A stretch of 64,000 nt of DNA, taken from NCBI RefSeq assembly GCF_001644035.1, contig NZ_LUUG01000053.1:39096-103095 (forward strand), in the 5' to 3' direction. Under the pieces are notes generated by a model that was not told the origin of the DNA, did no database searches, and worked only from the letters and a program-made list of their open reading frames with translations. Shown piece by piece: positions 44,278 through 53,600 of this stretch. The DNA is from Methylomonas methanica. GTDB taxonomy: Bacteria; Pseudomonadota; Gammaproteobacteria; Methylococcales; Methylomonadaceae. The stretch's first letter is position 1. The number at the start of each line of letters is the position of its first letter. Both the position numbers and the translations under genes were made by a program.

Positions 44278-45195
44278 TTAATCCTGCCTGTTCCCGCGCC
44301 GCTTTGCAGCTTTCTTGGCCTCTTTTTCTGCCCGTATAGCCGTCAATTCCACCATCTCCGCTTCTATCATCTCCGGCGTTTCCAAAGTGATCTGGCCCAG
44401 CGTACCGGCGCGCAGTTCGTTTAGCAAAAGTTTCGCGGCCTTGTCCAGTTCGACCACACCGCCGCTACGCAAGCAGCCGCGTTTGCTGCCAATGGCTTGC
44501 AGTAATGTCATTGCCTCGCCGGGTAGTTCAGTCAGTCGGTAGCGGGCTTTCAGATTCTCGGCATAGGCTTTGCTCAGGTATTCCAACGCATACAGTGCGA
44601 TGTCGTCGTGTTGAAACGCGGTGTCTTTGATCGCGCCGGTCACTGCCAGCCGATAACCGCTGTGGCGGTTTTCCACATTGGGCCAGAGCACGCCGGGGGT
44701 GTCGGATAATACGATGTTATTGCCCAAGTTGATGCGTTGCTGTTGTTTGGTGACGGCCGGTTCGTTGCCGGTTTTGGCAATGGTTCGGCCGGCCAGCACA
44801 TTAATAATGGTGGATTTGCCGACGTTGGGGATGCCCATGATCATGGTACGGATCACTTTGTTGGCAGCGGTTTTCTCGGGCAGCATCTTCGCGCACAAGT
44901 CGATAATCTGTTTGATCTTCTCCGGCTGTTGGGTGGTGACAGCCAGGGTTTTGACTGCCTGTTCCCGTTCCAGATAGGATTGCCAGGCTTTAGTCAATTC
45001 CGGATCAGCCAGATCGGTTTTGCTGAGCACGCGGATAGTGGGTTTATCGCCGCGCAGGCCGGCCAGCATCGGGTTTTGGCTGCTGTAAGGAATGCGGGCG
45101 TCGAGAATTTCGATCAGCAAATCGATGTCGGGCAAGGCGTACTTGATCTCCTTGCTGGCCTTGTGCATGTGGCCGGGATACCATTGAATTTGCAT
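44278..45195 (-). CDS. ylqF: ribosome biogenesis GTPase YlqF/RbgA
   Basis: A circularly permuted GTPase of 305 aa needed for late 50S maturation in Bacillus; gammaproteobacterial members are less studied. The G motifs appear in the permuted order: G4 LSKTDLAD, G1 GIPNVGKST, G3 DTPGVLWP. The start MQIQWYPGHMHKASKEI is the family hallmark. The C-terminal tail is Lys/Arg-rich (KEAKKAAKRRGNRQD), fitting rRNA contact. An ATTGTA at 45229-45234 (TACAAT on the minus strand) could be its -10 box. Confidence 0.93.
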   Translation of the reverse strand: MQIQWYPGHMHKASKEIKYALPDIDLLIEILDARIPYSSQNPMLAGLRGDKPTIRVLSKTDLADPELTKAWQSYLEREQAVKTLAVTTQQPEKIKQIIDLCAKMLPEKTAANKVIRTMIMGIPNVGKSTIINVLAGRTIAKTGNEPAVTKQQQRINLGNNIVLSDTPGVLWPNVENRHSGYRLAVTGAIKDTAFQHDDIALYALEYLSKAYAENLKARYRLTELPGEAMTLLQAIGSKRGCLRSGGVVELDKAAKLLLNELRAGTLGQITLETPEMIEAEMVELTAIRAEKEAKKAAKRRGNRQD

Positions 45196-45381
45196 GTGTT
45201 GTGCTGCTGTTAGTGGAAAATAAATAGGATTGTACCTTTTATTAACCCGATGCTATTTATTACTGGTGTTCCGTTCGGGTTGCCGAAGCCGGATGTTCAG
45301 AGCCCTTCAACAGGCATACGACCTACGCGAGCTTAAAGACGATGAGAGTGGATTTCTGCCAGCCGCAACGCGCCGCAGCGG

Positions 45382-45411
45382 TAGACGTAGAGCGCTGGTT
45401 ATTGCTACAAT
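45382..45411 (+). promoter_or_regulatory. putative promoter of gap-pyk
   Basis: TAGACG (45382-45387) and TACAAT (45406-45411) with an 18-base spacer, about 70 bases ahead of gap. The rest of 45196-45480 shows no gene I can support. Confidence 0.35.
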
Positions 45412-45480
45412 CCAGTCTATTTTTGGTGCTTTTGGCACATCTCGACGCAAGTCTTTCACACTCATCCCGGAGAAAACTCT

Positions 45481-46494
45481 ATGGCAATTAAAGTTGCAAT
45501 TAACGGTTATGGTCGTATCGGTCGCAATGTCATGCGCGCTTTGTACGAATCAGGTCGCACCAACGAGATCCAAGTTGTCGCTATTAACGACTTGGGCGAT
45601 TCCAAAACCAACGCACACTTGACCAAATACGATACCGTACATGGTAAATTTCCATTCGATGTGTCTGTCGACGGTGATTACATCGTGATCAATGGCGACA
45701 AAATTCGCGTATTTGCTGAAAGAGATCCCGCTAAACTGCCTTGGGCTGAGTTGGGCATTGATGTTGTGCACGAGTGCACCGGTTTCTTCACCAGCAAAGC
45801 CAAAGCGTCTGCGCATATTACTGCCGGCGCGAAAAAAGTCATTATCTCCGCGCCTGGCGGCAATGATGTCGATGCCACCATCGTTTATGGTGTTAACCAC
45901 CAAACCTTGAAAGCATCCGACACCGTTATCTCGAACGCGTCTTGCACCACCAACTGCTTGGCGCCATTAGTCAAGCCTTTGATGGATACCATCGGTGTCG
46001 ATCACGGTTTGATGACTACCATCCACTCGTACACTAACGACCAAGTCTTGACCGACGTGTATCACAGCGACTTGCACCGCGCGCGTTCCGCTACTCAATC
46101 CATGATCCCCACCAAAACCGGTGCGGCTGCGGCAGTAGGTTTGGTGTTGCCGGAAATGAAAGGCAAGCTGGACGGTTTCGCGATGCGTGTACCCACCATC
46201 AATGTCTCTGTTGTGGATTTGTGCTTCCAAGCGTCACGCAACACCACTAAAGAAGAAATCGACGGCATTTTACGCGAAGCGGCTGCTGGTCCATTGAAAG
46301 GCATTTTGGCGATCAACGATGAGCCATTGGTGTCTATGGACTTCAACCACAATCCACATTCTTCCATCTACGAAGCCGGTCTGACTAAAGTTACCGGCGG
46401 CAACTTCGTGAAAGTCCTGTCCTGGTACGACAATGAATGGGGATTCTCAAACCGTATGCTCGACACCACGGTTGCTTTGTTCAACGCCAAATAA
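45481..46494 (+). CDS. gap: glyceraldehyde-3-phosphate dehydrogenase, type I
   Basis: NAD-dependent glycolytic enzyme, 337 aa. Rossmann start [18 protein letters not shown], catalytic Cys in [20 protein letters not shown]-like [19 protein letters not shown], and C-terminal [18 protein letters not shown] lies eight bases before ATG 45481. pyk begins nine bases after its stop, so both lower-glycolysis enzymes are made from one transcript. Confidence 0.97.
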   Translation: MAIKVAINGYGRIGRNVMRALYESGRTNEIQVVAINDLGDSKTNAHLTKYDTVHGKFPFDVSVDGDYIVINGDKIRVFAERDPAKLPWAELGIDVVHECTGFFTSKAKASAHITAGAKKVIISAPGGNDVDATIVYGVNHQTLKASDTVISNASCTTNCLAPLVKPLMDTIGVDHGLMTTIHSYTNDQVLTDVYHSDLHRARSATQSMIPTKTGAAAAVGLVLPEMKGKLDGFAMRVPTINVSVVDLCFQASRNTTKEEIDGILREAAAGPLKGILAINDEPLVSMDFNHNPHSSIYEAGLTKVTGGNFVKVLSWYDNEWGFSNRMLDTTVALFNAK

Positions 46495-46503
46495 AGGGTT
46501 TAC

Positions 46504-47937
46504 ATGCTGTTACGAAGAACGAAAATCCTGGCTACGCTGGGACCTGCTACGGACAAGCCCGGCGTACTCGAAGAGTTGTTCGAGGCTGGAATCGACGTTG
46601 TAAGGCTTAATTTCTCGCACGGTTCGGCGCAGGATCATATTGATCGCGCCAACCGGGTCAGAGCTATCAGTAAACAAACCGGTCGCCGCGTTGGGATTCT
46701 GGCTGACTTGCAAGGCCCGAAAATCCGGATCGAGCGTTTCAAAGAGAATAAGGTCTGGCTGGAAGAGGGTCAGGATTTTGCTTTGGATATTAATCTGGGC
46801 AAACTTGACGGCGACAATACTCAAGTCGGTATCAGCTACGAGCCTTTGGCGCGTGAAGTAAAACCCGGTACCCGTTTGTTGCTGGACGATGGCCGGGTAG
46901 TACTGGATGTGGTCGACGTGATCGACAATACTCGCGTCAACACGAAAGTGGTGGTGGGTGGCGATTTGTCCAACAACAAAGGTATCAACTTGTTGGGAGG
47001 CGGCTTATCCGCGGCGGCCTTGACCGATAAGGACAAGGAAGACATCAAAACCATCGCGGTGATTCAAGCCGATTACGTGGCGATTTCCTTTCCGCGCACG
47101 GCAGCTGATATGAACGAAGCCCGTGAGCTGTTGCAAGCAGCCGGTTCTTACGCCGGTTTGGTTGCCAAGGTAGAGCGCGCCGAAGCGATGGATGTTATCG
47201 ACGAAATCATCCTGGCATCCGATGCCATCATGGTGGCGCGTGGCGACTTGGGTGTGGAAATTGGCGATGCCAATCTGCCGGCGGCGCAAAAACTGCTGAT
47301 CCAACGTGCGCGCGAGTTGAACCGGGCAGTGATTACTGCAACGCAGATGATGGAATCGATGATCGAGAATCCTATCCCGACCCGTGCGGAAGTATTCGAC
47401 GTTGCCAACGCTATTGTTGACGGTACCGATGCCATCATGTTGTCCGCGGAAACCGCCTCCGGCAAGCATCCGGTGAAAACCGTGCAAGCCATGGTGCGTA
47501 TCTGTCTCGAGACCGAAAAGCAGCCGAGTGTGACCAAATCCATGCATAGGATGACCGACAAGTTCGAGCGTATCGACGAAGCGATTGCAATGTCCGCGAT
47601 GTACATGGCCAACCATACCAAAATCGCCGGTATCGCCTCCTTGACTGAGTCGGGTTCGACACCGCTGTGGATGTCCAGAATCAGCTCCGATATTCCTATA
47701 TTCGCATTCAGCAGTTGCGAGCGTACTTTGGGTCAAGTGACCCTGTACAAAGGGGTATTCCCAATTCCGTTTGCCAAGGAAAAGATGGAATCGGCCAGCG
47801 TGACTCAAAGCCTGATTAAGGCCTTGAAAGCGCGTGGTGTTGTGAAACCGGGCGATGCGCTGATTCGCACCAAAGGCGACTTGACCGGCGCCAGCGGCGG
47901 CACTAACTCCCTGAAAGTCATCACTGTCACCGACTAA
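46504..47937 (+). CDS. pyk: pyruvate kinase
   Basis: Converts phosphoenolpyruvate and ADP to pyruvate and ATP. 477 aa: starts LLRRTKILATLGPATDKPG, with the B domain (about 70-170), active-site MVARGDLGVEI, ATQMMESMIENPIPTRAEV, DGTDAIMLSAETASGKHP and a C-terminal regulatory domain. The length and the C-terminus TKGDLTGASGGTNSLKVI fit the gammaproteobacterial type II family. Operon partner of gap; a strong terminator follows. Confidence 0.97.
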   Translation: MLLRRTKILATLGPATDKPGVLEELFEAGIDVVRLNFSHGSAQDHIDRANRVRAISKQTGRRVGILADLQGPKIRIERFKENKVWLEEGQDFALDINLGKLDGDNTQVGISYEPLAREVKPGTRLLLDDGRVVLDVVDVIDNTRVNTKVVVGGDLSNNKGINLLGGGLSAAALTDKDKEDIKTIAVIQADYVAISFPRTAADMNEARELLQAAGSYAGLVAKVERAEAMDVIDEIILASDAIMVARGDLGVEIGDANLPAAQKLLIQRARELNRAVITATQMMESMIENPIPTRAEVFDVANAIVDGTDAIMLSAETASGKHPVKTVQAMVRICLETEKQPSVTKSMHRMTDKFERIDEAIAMSAMYMANHTKIAGIASLTESGSTPLWMSRISSDIPIFAFSSCERTLGQVTLYKGVFPIPFAKEKMESASVTQSLIKALKARGVVKPGDALIRTKGDLTGASGGTNSLKVITVTD

Positions 47938-47960
47938 TTTTTAGTCGGCTTGCCTTGTTT

Positions 47961-47993
47961 CGCGGCGTTCGGTTTATCCGAACGCCGCGTTTT
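47961..47993 (+). terminator. rho-independent terminator after gap-pyk
   Basis: Twelve-base-pair perfect stem CGCGGCGTTCGG / CCGAACGCCGCG (47961-47972 with 47978-47989), loop TTTAT, then TTTT. A smaller hairpin CCGACTAA / TTAGTCGG overlaps the pyk stop at 47930-47948. Convergent uvrD ends at 48008. Confidence 0.85.
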
Positions 47994-48007
47994 CAACACG
48001 CTTTAAA

Positions 48008-50173
48008 CTACGCCGCATCCAGCTTGGCGTAAGCCAGCATCAGCCATTTGATCCCCGCATTGCGGAAATTGATCTGTACCCGCTCTTGTTCGCCTTCGCC
48101 TTCCATTTGCAGTACCACGCCTTCGCCAAATTTTTCGTGCCTGACAGGCTGGCCCAGTTTGTAAGTACCCTTGCTGCCCAGACTTTTGGTTTGCGGTGCG
48201 CTATTGGCCGCCGGCCTGCTGACATTGGCGCGTAACCTGATTTCCTGAATCGACTCCTGCGGCAGTTCGCGCAAAAACCGCGAGGCGCGCGGATAACTGT
48301 CTTTGCCGTAAAGCCGTCTTGACTCCGCGTGGGTCAAGTACAGCTGTTGCATGGCGCGGGTGATGCCGACATAGCAAAGTCGGCGTTCTTCCTGTAAGCG
48401 GCCGGCGTCGTCCAAGGCTTGTTGAGAGGGGAATAGGCCTTCTTCCAATCCCACCAGAAACACTAGCTTGAATTCCAGACCTTTGGCGGAATGCAGCGTC
48501 ATCAACTGTACGCAATCTTCATCGACTTCGCCTTGCATTTCGCCGGCTTCCAGCGCCGCGTGCGCTAAAAACATGTCAAGTTCGCCCATGTTTTCGGCAT
48601 TTTCGCTGTCGTAATCGAACAAGCGGGCAGCGTTGACCAGCTCTTCCAGGTTTTCCACTCGCGCTTCGCCTTTGTCTTGCTTTTCTTTTTTATATAGTTC
48701 GATCAGGCCGCTGGTCTCGACGACTTGTTTAACCGTTTCATGTAAGCTTAGCTCTTTAGTGGTTTCGCCTAGCGCAACAATCAGGTTTAAAAAGCCGCGC
48801 AAAGCGTTGGCGGCGCGCGCTGATAATTGATTGCTTTCCAGCATCGCCAAGGCTGCTTGCCATAGCGACAGCTGCTGTTCGCGCGCTAGAATGCGCATGT
48901 CGTCCAGGGTTTTGGCGCCGATGCCCCGGGTTGGTGTATTCACTACCCGTTCGAAGGACGGATCGTCGTGGGGATTAGTCGACAAGCGTAGATAGGCGAG
49001 GGCGTTTTTGATTTCCATGCGCTCAAAAAATCGCAAGCCGCCGTAAACCCGATAAGGCGTGGCGGTGGTCATCAAACGTTCCTCGAATTGCCGCGATTGG
49101 GCGTTGGAGCGATACAGAATCGCCGTGTCGCTGCGCAAACCGCCGTCCTTAACCCATTGCCGAATTTTCTCGACCACGAAATAGGCTTCGTCTTGCTCGT
49201 TAAATGCCGAATACAGCGAAATAGCCTGGCCTTCGCCGGCATCGGTCCATAATTCCTTGCCCATCCGGTTATCGTTATTGGCGATCAAGGTGTTGGCGGC
49301 CTTTAAAATATGGCCGCTGGAACGATAATTTTGCTCCAGGCGAACGATACCGTGCTCGGGATAGTGTTTTTGGAAATTGAAGATGTTTTCGATTTTGGCG
49401 CCGCGCCAGCCGTAGATGGATTGATCGTCGTCGCCGACTACGAACAGGTTGTTGTTGCCTTCGGTGAGCAAGCGCAGCCAGGCATATTGAATGGTGTTGG
49501 TATCCTGAAATTCATCAACATGCACTTGCTGAAAGCGTTGCTTGTAAAACGCCAGCAAATCTTCGTTATCGCGCAGCAGTTCGTGGGCTCGCAGTAGCAA
49601 TTCGGCAAAATCCACCAGGCCGGAACGTTGGCACACGTCTTCATATGCCAGATAAACGTCCTTCATCTGCCGGTTGTAAAAGTCCCCGCTATCCTGCATA
49701 TGCTTGGCACGGATGCCTTCGTCTTTTTGCGCATTGATAAACCACTGCGCTTGTTTGGGTGGCCATTTGCTGTCATCCAAATTCAGGTTTTTCATCAGCC
49801 GTTTGATGATGCGCAATTGGTCGTCGCTATCCATCACCTGGAAGGTTTCCGGCAGTTTGGCTTGCTTGGCGTGTTGCCGCAGTAAACGGTGGGCCAGGCC
49901 GTGAAAAGTGCCTATCCACATGGCGCGGGCCGGGGTTTCGAGTAAATCTTCAATGCGGTGCCGCATTTCATTAGCGGCTTTATTGGTAAAGGTCACCGCC
50001 AGAATGTTGTAAGGCGAAATCTGGTTGACCTGGATGTGCCAGGCGATACGATGGACCAACACCCTGGTTTTGCCGCTGCCGGCACCGGCCAACACCAACA
50101 TGGCTTGCATGGGGGCAGAAACGGCCAGACGTTGGTCGTCGTTTAGAGAGGTGATGATAGAAGAGGCGTCCAT
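48008..50173 (-). CDS. uvrD: DNA helicase II UvrD
   Basis: 3'-5' superfamily 1A helicase for nucleotide-excision and mismatch repair. 721 aa, equal to E. coli UvrD (720). Motifs: Q-motif LNDDQRLAV, Walker A LAGAGSGKTRVL, motif Ia AVTFTNKAA, Walker B/II HVDEFQDTN, motif III VGDDDQSIYGWRGA, motif IV RLEQNYRS, and motif V LMTLHSAKGLEF. The C-terminal tail (VRHEKFGEGVVLQMEGEGE...INFRNAGIKWLML) is the UvrD-type Tudor-like domain rather than Rep. ATG 50173. Confidence 0.96.
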   Translation of the reverse strand: MDASSIITSLNDDQRLAVSAPMQAMLVLAGAGSGKTRVLVHRIAWHIQVNQISPYNILAVTFTNKAANEMRHRIEDLLETPARAMWIGTFHGLAHRLLRQHAKQAKLPETFQVMDSDDQLRIIKRLMKNLNLDDSKWPPKQAQWFINAQKDEGIRAKHMQDSGDFYNRQMKDVYLAYEDVCQRSGLVDFAELLLRAHELLRDNEDLLAFYKQRFQQVHVDEFQDTNTIQYAWLRLLTEGNNNLFVVGDDDQSIYGWRGAKIENIFNFQKHYPEHGIVRLEQNYRSSGHILKAANTLIANNDNRMGKELWTDAGEGQAISLYSAFNEQDEAYFVVEKIRQWVKDGGLRSDTAILYRSNAQSRQFEERLMTTATPYRVYGGLRFFERMEIKNALAYLRLSTNPHDDPSFERVVNTPTRGIGAKTLDDMRILAREQQLSLWQAALAMLESNQLSARAANALRGFLNLIVALGETTKELSLHETVKQVVETSGLIELYKKEKQDKGEARVENLEELVNAARLFDYDSENAENMGELDMFLAHAALEAGEMQGEVDEDCVQLMTLHSAKGLEFKLVFLVGLEEGLFPSQQALDDAGRLQEERRLCYVGITRAMQQLYLTHAESRRLYGKDSYPRASRFLRELPQESIQEIRLRANVSRPAANSAPQTKSLGSKGTYKLGQPVRHEKFGEGVVLQMEGEGEQERVQINFRNAGIKWLMLAYAKLDAA

Positions 50174-50274
50174 TTTTTATAACTTGCAGATTTTGAAGAG
50201 CTGTGTATATTTGCTTGCCTTTAAGGGAAAGCCGTGCGTCGGGACTAATAACTACAACACAGAGAGGATTGGAA

Positions 50275-50511
50275 ATGAGCTTCGATTATAAACGTTTGAT
50301 CAAATTTGAGCACAACATCGGCGAGAAAGATAAGAAAGTCCGCATGGTTTCGGGCGTGGTGTTGCTGGCCGTTTCATTGTTTACCGCCAGCATTCTGATG
50401 TTGTTGGTTGGGTTGGCTTTGGTTGCCACCAGTTATTCAGGCTGGTGCCCCGCATATTCCAGTATGGACAAAAATACCTTGGGTACCAATACGGCAGCCG
50501 ATGGTCAATAA
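50275..50511 (+). CDS. DUF2892 small inner-membrane protein
   Basis: 78 aa: a basic, charged N-terminus (FEHNIGEKDKKVRMVSG) then a hairpin of two helices (VVLLAVSLFTASILMLLVGLALVATSY) and the family motif GWCP. DUF2892 also occurs as the C-terminal part of YgaP-type rhodaneses; stand-alone copies are common and uncharacterised. GAGAGGA is placed nine bases before ATG 50275; the open frame upstream is not used. Divergent from uvrD. Confidence 0.8.
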   Translation: MSFDYKRLIKFEHNIGEKDKKVRMVSGVVLLAVSLFTASILMLLVGLALVATSYSGWCPAYSSMDKNTLGTNTAADGQ

Positions 50512-50529
50512 GCCTTAGCGGCTAGTTCC

Positions 50530-50559
50530 GAATCCGCGCCTTTGGCGCGGTTCGGATTC
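50530..50559. terminator. hairpin between the convergent DUF2892 and fxsA genes
   Basis: CCGCGCC (50534-50540), TTT loop, GGCGCGG (50544-50550), with partly pairing outer arms GAAT/ATTC. Placed midway between two convergent stops, it probably serves both. It lacks a T-run. Confidence 0.5.
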
Positions 50560-50571
50560 AAAAACATCTTG

Positions 50572-51012
50572 TTAATCCTGTTTGTTGTATTCGCCTTCAA
50601 TAATGGTTTGCGAGTTTCGCGTTTGCTGAAATACCGAGCCTACTTGGGATTGCAGCAAATGATGCTCGATGATGTACTGGGCAATCTTTCTGCGTAAAGT
50701 CGGGATTAGGCAAGCAAAACCGAGCATGTCGGTGAAAAATCCCGGTGTTAGTAATAGCGCTCCTCCCACCAGTAATATCGGTCCTTCGATCATTTCATAA
50801 GCCGGAATTTCGCCTTGCGCCAGCCCTGATTGGAAGCGTTGCCAGGTAGCGAAGCCCTGCCGACGCAGTAGCCAAGCGCCCAATACAGCGGTAAACACCA
50901 CTAATAAAATAGTGGGGAAGGCGCCGATCAAGCCGCCGACTTGCAGTAGCACGTATATTTCCACAAACGGCACGATCAAAAAAGCGATAAACAGAATTTG
51001 CATGGTTTTCAT
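50572..51012 (-). CDS. fxsA: FxsA family membrane protein
   Basis: 146 aa with three or four hydrophobic segments. Family pattern: LIVPFVEIYVLLQVGGLIGA, TAVLGAWLLRRQGFATWQRFQ, GALLLTPGFFTDMLGFACLIP. E. coli FxsA relieves F-plasmid exclusion of phage T7 when overproduced; its native role is unknown. The soluble C-terminal tail is poorly conserved. ATG 51012 and ATG 51003 are both possible starts. Divergent from cutA. Confidence 0.88.
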   Translation of the reverse strand: MKTMQILFIAFLIVPFVEIYVLLQVGGLIGAFPTILLVVFTAVLGAWLLRRQGFATWQRFQSGLAQGEIPAYEMIEGPILLVGGALLLTPGFFTDMLGFACLIPTLRRKIAQYIIEHHLLQSQVGSVFQQTRNSQTIIEGEYNKQD

Positions 51013-51084
51013 GGTGAGCTCGGTTGCGGTAAAAAGCCGTTAATACTAAGAGCATCTTGGTGCAATTTCCAGGATAATATCGCG

Positions 51085-51402
51085 ATGTATCAATTGATTC
51101 TTTGTACCTGCCCGGATGTAGAGGTTGCCGACAAACTTGCCGGCACACTGATAACCCAAAAATTAGCCGCCTGCGTAAATATACTGCCCGGTGTGCGTTC
51201 GGTTTACGAATGGCAGGGCGAAATCGAAACCGCTCAGGAACATTTACTGCTCATCAAAAGTCATCAAGACCGCTATGCGGCCATTGAAGCGACACTGAAA
51301 AGCCTGCATCCTTACCAACTCCCGGAAATTATTGCGGTCGCGATAGAAAGCGGCTCGCTGGACTATTTGAAATGGATAGACTCATGCCTTGGCATCGACT
51401 GA
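51085..51402 (+). CDS. cutA: divalent cation tolerance protein CutA
   Basis: A 105-aa trimeric ferredoxin-like protein: YQLILCTCPDVEVADKLAGT, KLAACVNILPGVRSVYEWQG, EHLLLIKSHQDRY and LHPYQLPEIIAV. Linked to copper tolerance in E. coli, though the mechanism is disputed. ATG 51085; an open frame upstream lacks family sequence. Its last 19 bases overlap dsbD, the same cutA-dsbD order as in E. coli. Confidence 0.93.
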   Translation: MYQLILCTCPDVEVADKLAGTLITQKLAACVNILPGVRSVYEWQGEIETAQEHLLLIKSHQDRYAAIEATLKSLHPYQLPEIIAVAIESGSLDYLKWIDSCLGID

Positions 51403-53600
51403 TTTTATTATGTTTGTTAGCTGTTTTTGTACGCACTGCGGCGGCGCTGGATAGTCAGGATTTTTTACCGCCGGAGCAAGCATTCAAGTTAACTGCCACC
51501 GCCGAAACCGCCGATAAAGTCGAACTGCACTGGCAGATAGTTGAGGGTTATCACCTTTATCGCGATAAAACCAAGTTCCAGTCGCAAACCGAAGCGATTC
51601 AGCTGGGCCAGGCAAGTATGCCGGAAGGCGTTACCGAGCATGACCCGAGCCTAGGCGAAGTGGTGGTGTATCGGAACGCTCTTGATGTGGTGTTGCCGCT
51701 GATTAATCAAAACCGTGAAACCCAATTAAAGCTGCTGGTCAAGTACCAAGGTTGTGCGGATGTCGGCGTTTGTTATCCGCCGCAAAAAGTGCTGCTGGAT
51801 GTGGCGTTGCCTGCGGCTCAGCCCGCTGCAAACAGTGGGGCGCTTAACCAGTTTGTCAAAGGTCTAAAGGGCTTGACGCCTGGTTTGTTTTCCGAAGAAT
51901 TATTGCCGCCGGAACAAGCGTTTCAGTTTTTTGCCAGTCTGAAAGACCCGTATACCGTGCAAGCGAGCTGGCAAATTGCTGAAGGTTATTATCTGTACAA
52001 GGATAAGTTGTCTGTTAAATTGCAGGGCGCCACGCAGACGCAATTAACACCTTTACAGCTTCCTGAAGGGGCTGCGTACCACGACGCTGAGTTTGGCCAG
52101 GTGCAAATCTACCGTAACCAGGTCAGCGTCGATATACCGCTATTGCGGGGCAGTTCGGCAGCTGAAACGATCAAGTTGCTGGCAAAGTTTCAAGGTTGTG
52201 CCGACCGTGGGGTCTGCTATCCGCCGATGCAAGCCGAAGCGAGTTTGGACTTGCCGGCTGCGGACGCCTTGGCCCCAGTCAAGCCGGCTGCGGTAGCCGA
52301 GTTGTCGGAGCAGGACAAAATCGTCAATGCTTTGCGGCATGATAGTTTAGGGCTGACTTTATTCAGTTTTTTTGGATTCGGTTTGTTGCTGGCCTTTACG
52401 CCGTGCGTGTTTCCGATGATTCCCATTTTGTCCGGGATTATCGTCGGTCACGGTGACCGAATTGGCACCCGTAAGGCCTTTTTGTTGTCCTTGAGTTATG
52501 TGTTTGCCTCGGCCTTGATGTACACCGTATTTGGTGTACTGGCAGCGTTGTTCGGCAGTAATCTGCAAGCAACATTTCAAGAGCCTTGGGTGATCGCAGT
52601 GTTTTCCGGCTTGTTTGTGCTTTTATCGCTATCAATGTTTGGTTTTTACCATTTGGAGTTGCCCAAGTCCTTGCAATCAGCCTTGCATCACTCCAGCGAT
52701 AAACATCGCGACGGCTCTTATCTGGGCGCGGGGATCATGGGGGCGCTATCGTCGCTGATCGTCGGGCCTTGCGTGGCTGCTCCGCTGGCGGCGGCACTGA
52801 TTTATATCGGTCAGACCGGCGATGTGGTGTTGGGCGGTTCGGCATTGTTCTTGATGGGGCTGGGCATGGGCGCACCGTTGTTATTGCTGGGCGCATCAGC
52901 CGGAAAACTGCTGCCCAAGGCCGGTGATTGGCTTAATGCCACCAAAGCGGTATTCGGCGTGGCGATGTTGGCCGTGGCTGTGTGGATGCTGTCGCGGATT
53001 TTGCCGGCAGCGGTGACGATGTTTTTGTGGTCTTTATTGTTGGTTATTCCCGCTATATTTCTTGGTGCCATCGATCCGCTGCCGGAATCGGCCACGGGTT
53101 GGCGTAAGCTTTGGAAAGGGCTGGGTATCGTCATGCTGGTGTTCGGCATATTGCAGCTGATCGGCTTGAGCGCCGGAAACAGCAATCCGCTAAAACCGCT
53201 ACAGGGTATGGGTTTGAATGCTCAAGCGCAGCCGGTTGAAGGTCTTAGCTTTCAGCGAGTGGCGTCGGTTGCGGAATTGGAGCAACGCATCCAGCAAGCA
53301 TCGGCGAGTGGCAAACCGGTGATGCTGGATTTCTATGCCGACTGGTGTATTTCCTGTAAGGAGATGGAGGCCTATACCTTCACCGATGCACAGGTTAAGC
53401 AACAATTGGCTAATTTTGTGGTATTGCAAGCCGACGTTACCGCTAACAATGAGGCAGATAAAGCCTTGTTAAAACGCTTCGAGCTGGTGGGGCCGCCGGG
53501 CATTATATTTTTCGGTACCGATGGCCGGGAACGGGCCGCGCAGCGCGTGATTGGCTATCAGGATGCCGCTACTTTTCTAAAAACTTTGCAACAACTATGA
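51384..53600 (+). CDS. dsbD: thiol:disulfide interchange protein DsbD with two N-terminal alpha domains
   Basis: Carries electrons from cytoplasmic thioredoxin across the inner membrane to periplasmic reductases. 738 aa, against about 565-620 for usual DsbD. Signal peptide MPWHRLILLCLLAVFVRTAAA; alpha1 (about 25-140, Cys124/130 in CADVGVCYPP); alpha2 (about 168-290, Cys272/278 in CADRGVCYPP); eight-helix beta domain (Cys341 in TPCVFPMIPI, Cys463 in VGPCVAAPL); thioredoxin-like gamma domain (Cys655/658 in DWCISCKEM). All six classical Cys plus a second alpha pair are present. An ATG four codons upstream (51372) is an alternative start. Overlaps cutA and tlpA. Confidence 0.93.
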   Translation: MPWHRLILLCLLAVFVRTAAALDSQDFLPPEQAFKLTATAETADKVELHWQIVEGYHLYRDKTKFQSQTEAIQLGQASMPEGVTEHDPSLGEVVVYRNALDVVLPLINQNRETQLKLLVKYQGCADVGVCYPPQKVLLDVALPAAQPAANSGALNQFVKGLKGLTPGLFSEELLPPEQAFQFFASLKDPYTVQASWQIAEGYYLYKDKLSVKLQGATQTQLTPLQLPEGAAYHDAEFGQVQIYRNQVSVDIPLLRGSSAAETIKLLAKFQGCADRGVCYPPMQAEASLDLPAADALAPVKPAAVAELSEQDKIVNALRHDSLGLTLFSFFGFGLLLAFTPCVFPMIPILSGIIVGHGDRIGTRKAFLLSLSYVFASALMYTVFGVLAALFGSNLQATFQEPWVIAVFSGLFVLLSLSMFGFYHLELPKSLQSALHHSSDKHRDGSYLGAGIMGALSSLIVGPCVAAPLAAALIYIGQTGDVVLGGSALFLMGLGMGAPLLLLGASAGKLLPKAGDWLNATKAVFGVAMLAVAVWMLSRILPAAVTMFLWSLLLVIPAIFLGAIDPLPESATGWRKLWKGLGIVMLVFGILQLIGLSAGNSNPLKPLQGMGLNAQAQPVEGLSFQRVASVAELEQRIQQASASGKPVMLDFYADWCISCKEMEAYTFTDAQVKQQLANFVVLQADVTANNEADKALLKRFELVGPPGIIFFGTDGRERAAQRVIGYQDAATFLKTLQQL

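Noticed and set aside
45230..45622. 130-aa plus-strand ORF overlapping gap
   Set aside because: Runs into gap in another frame; low-complexity Arg-rich reading with no family match.
47005..47808. 267-aa minus-strand ORF over pyk
   Set aside because: Antisense shadow of pyruvate kinase, rich in His and Arg as expected from reverse reading.
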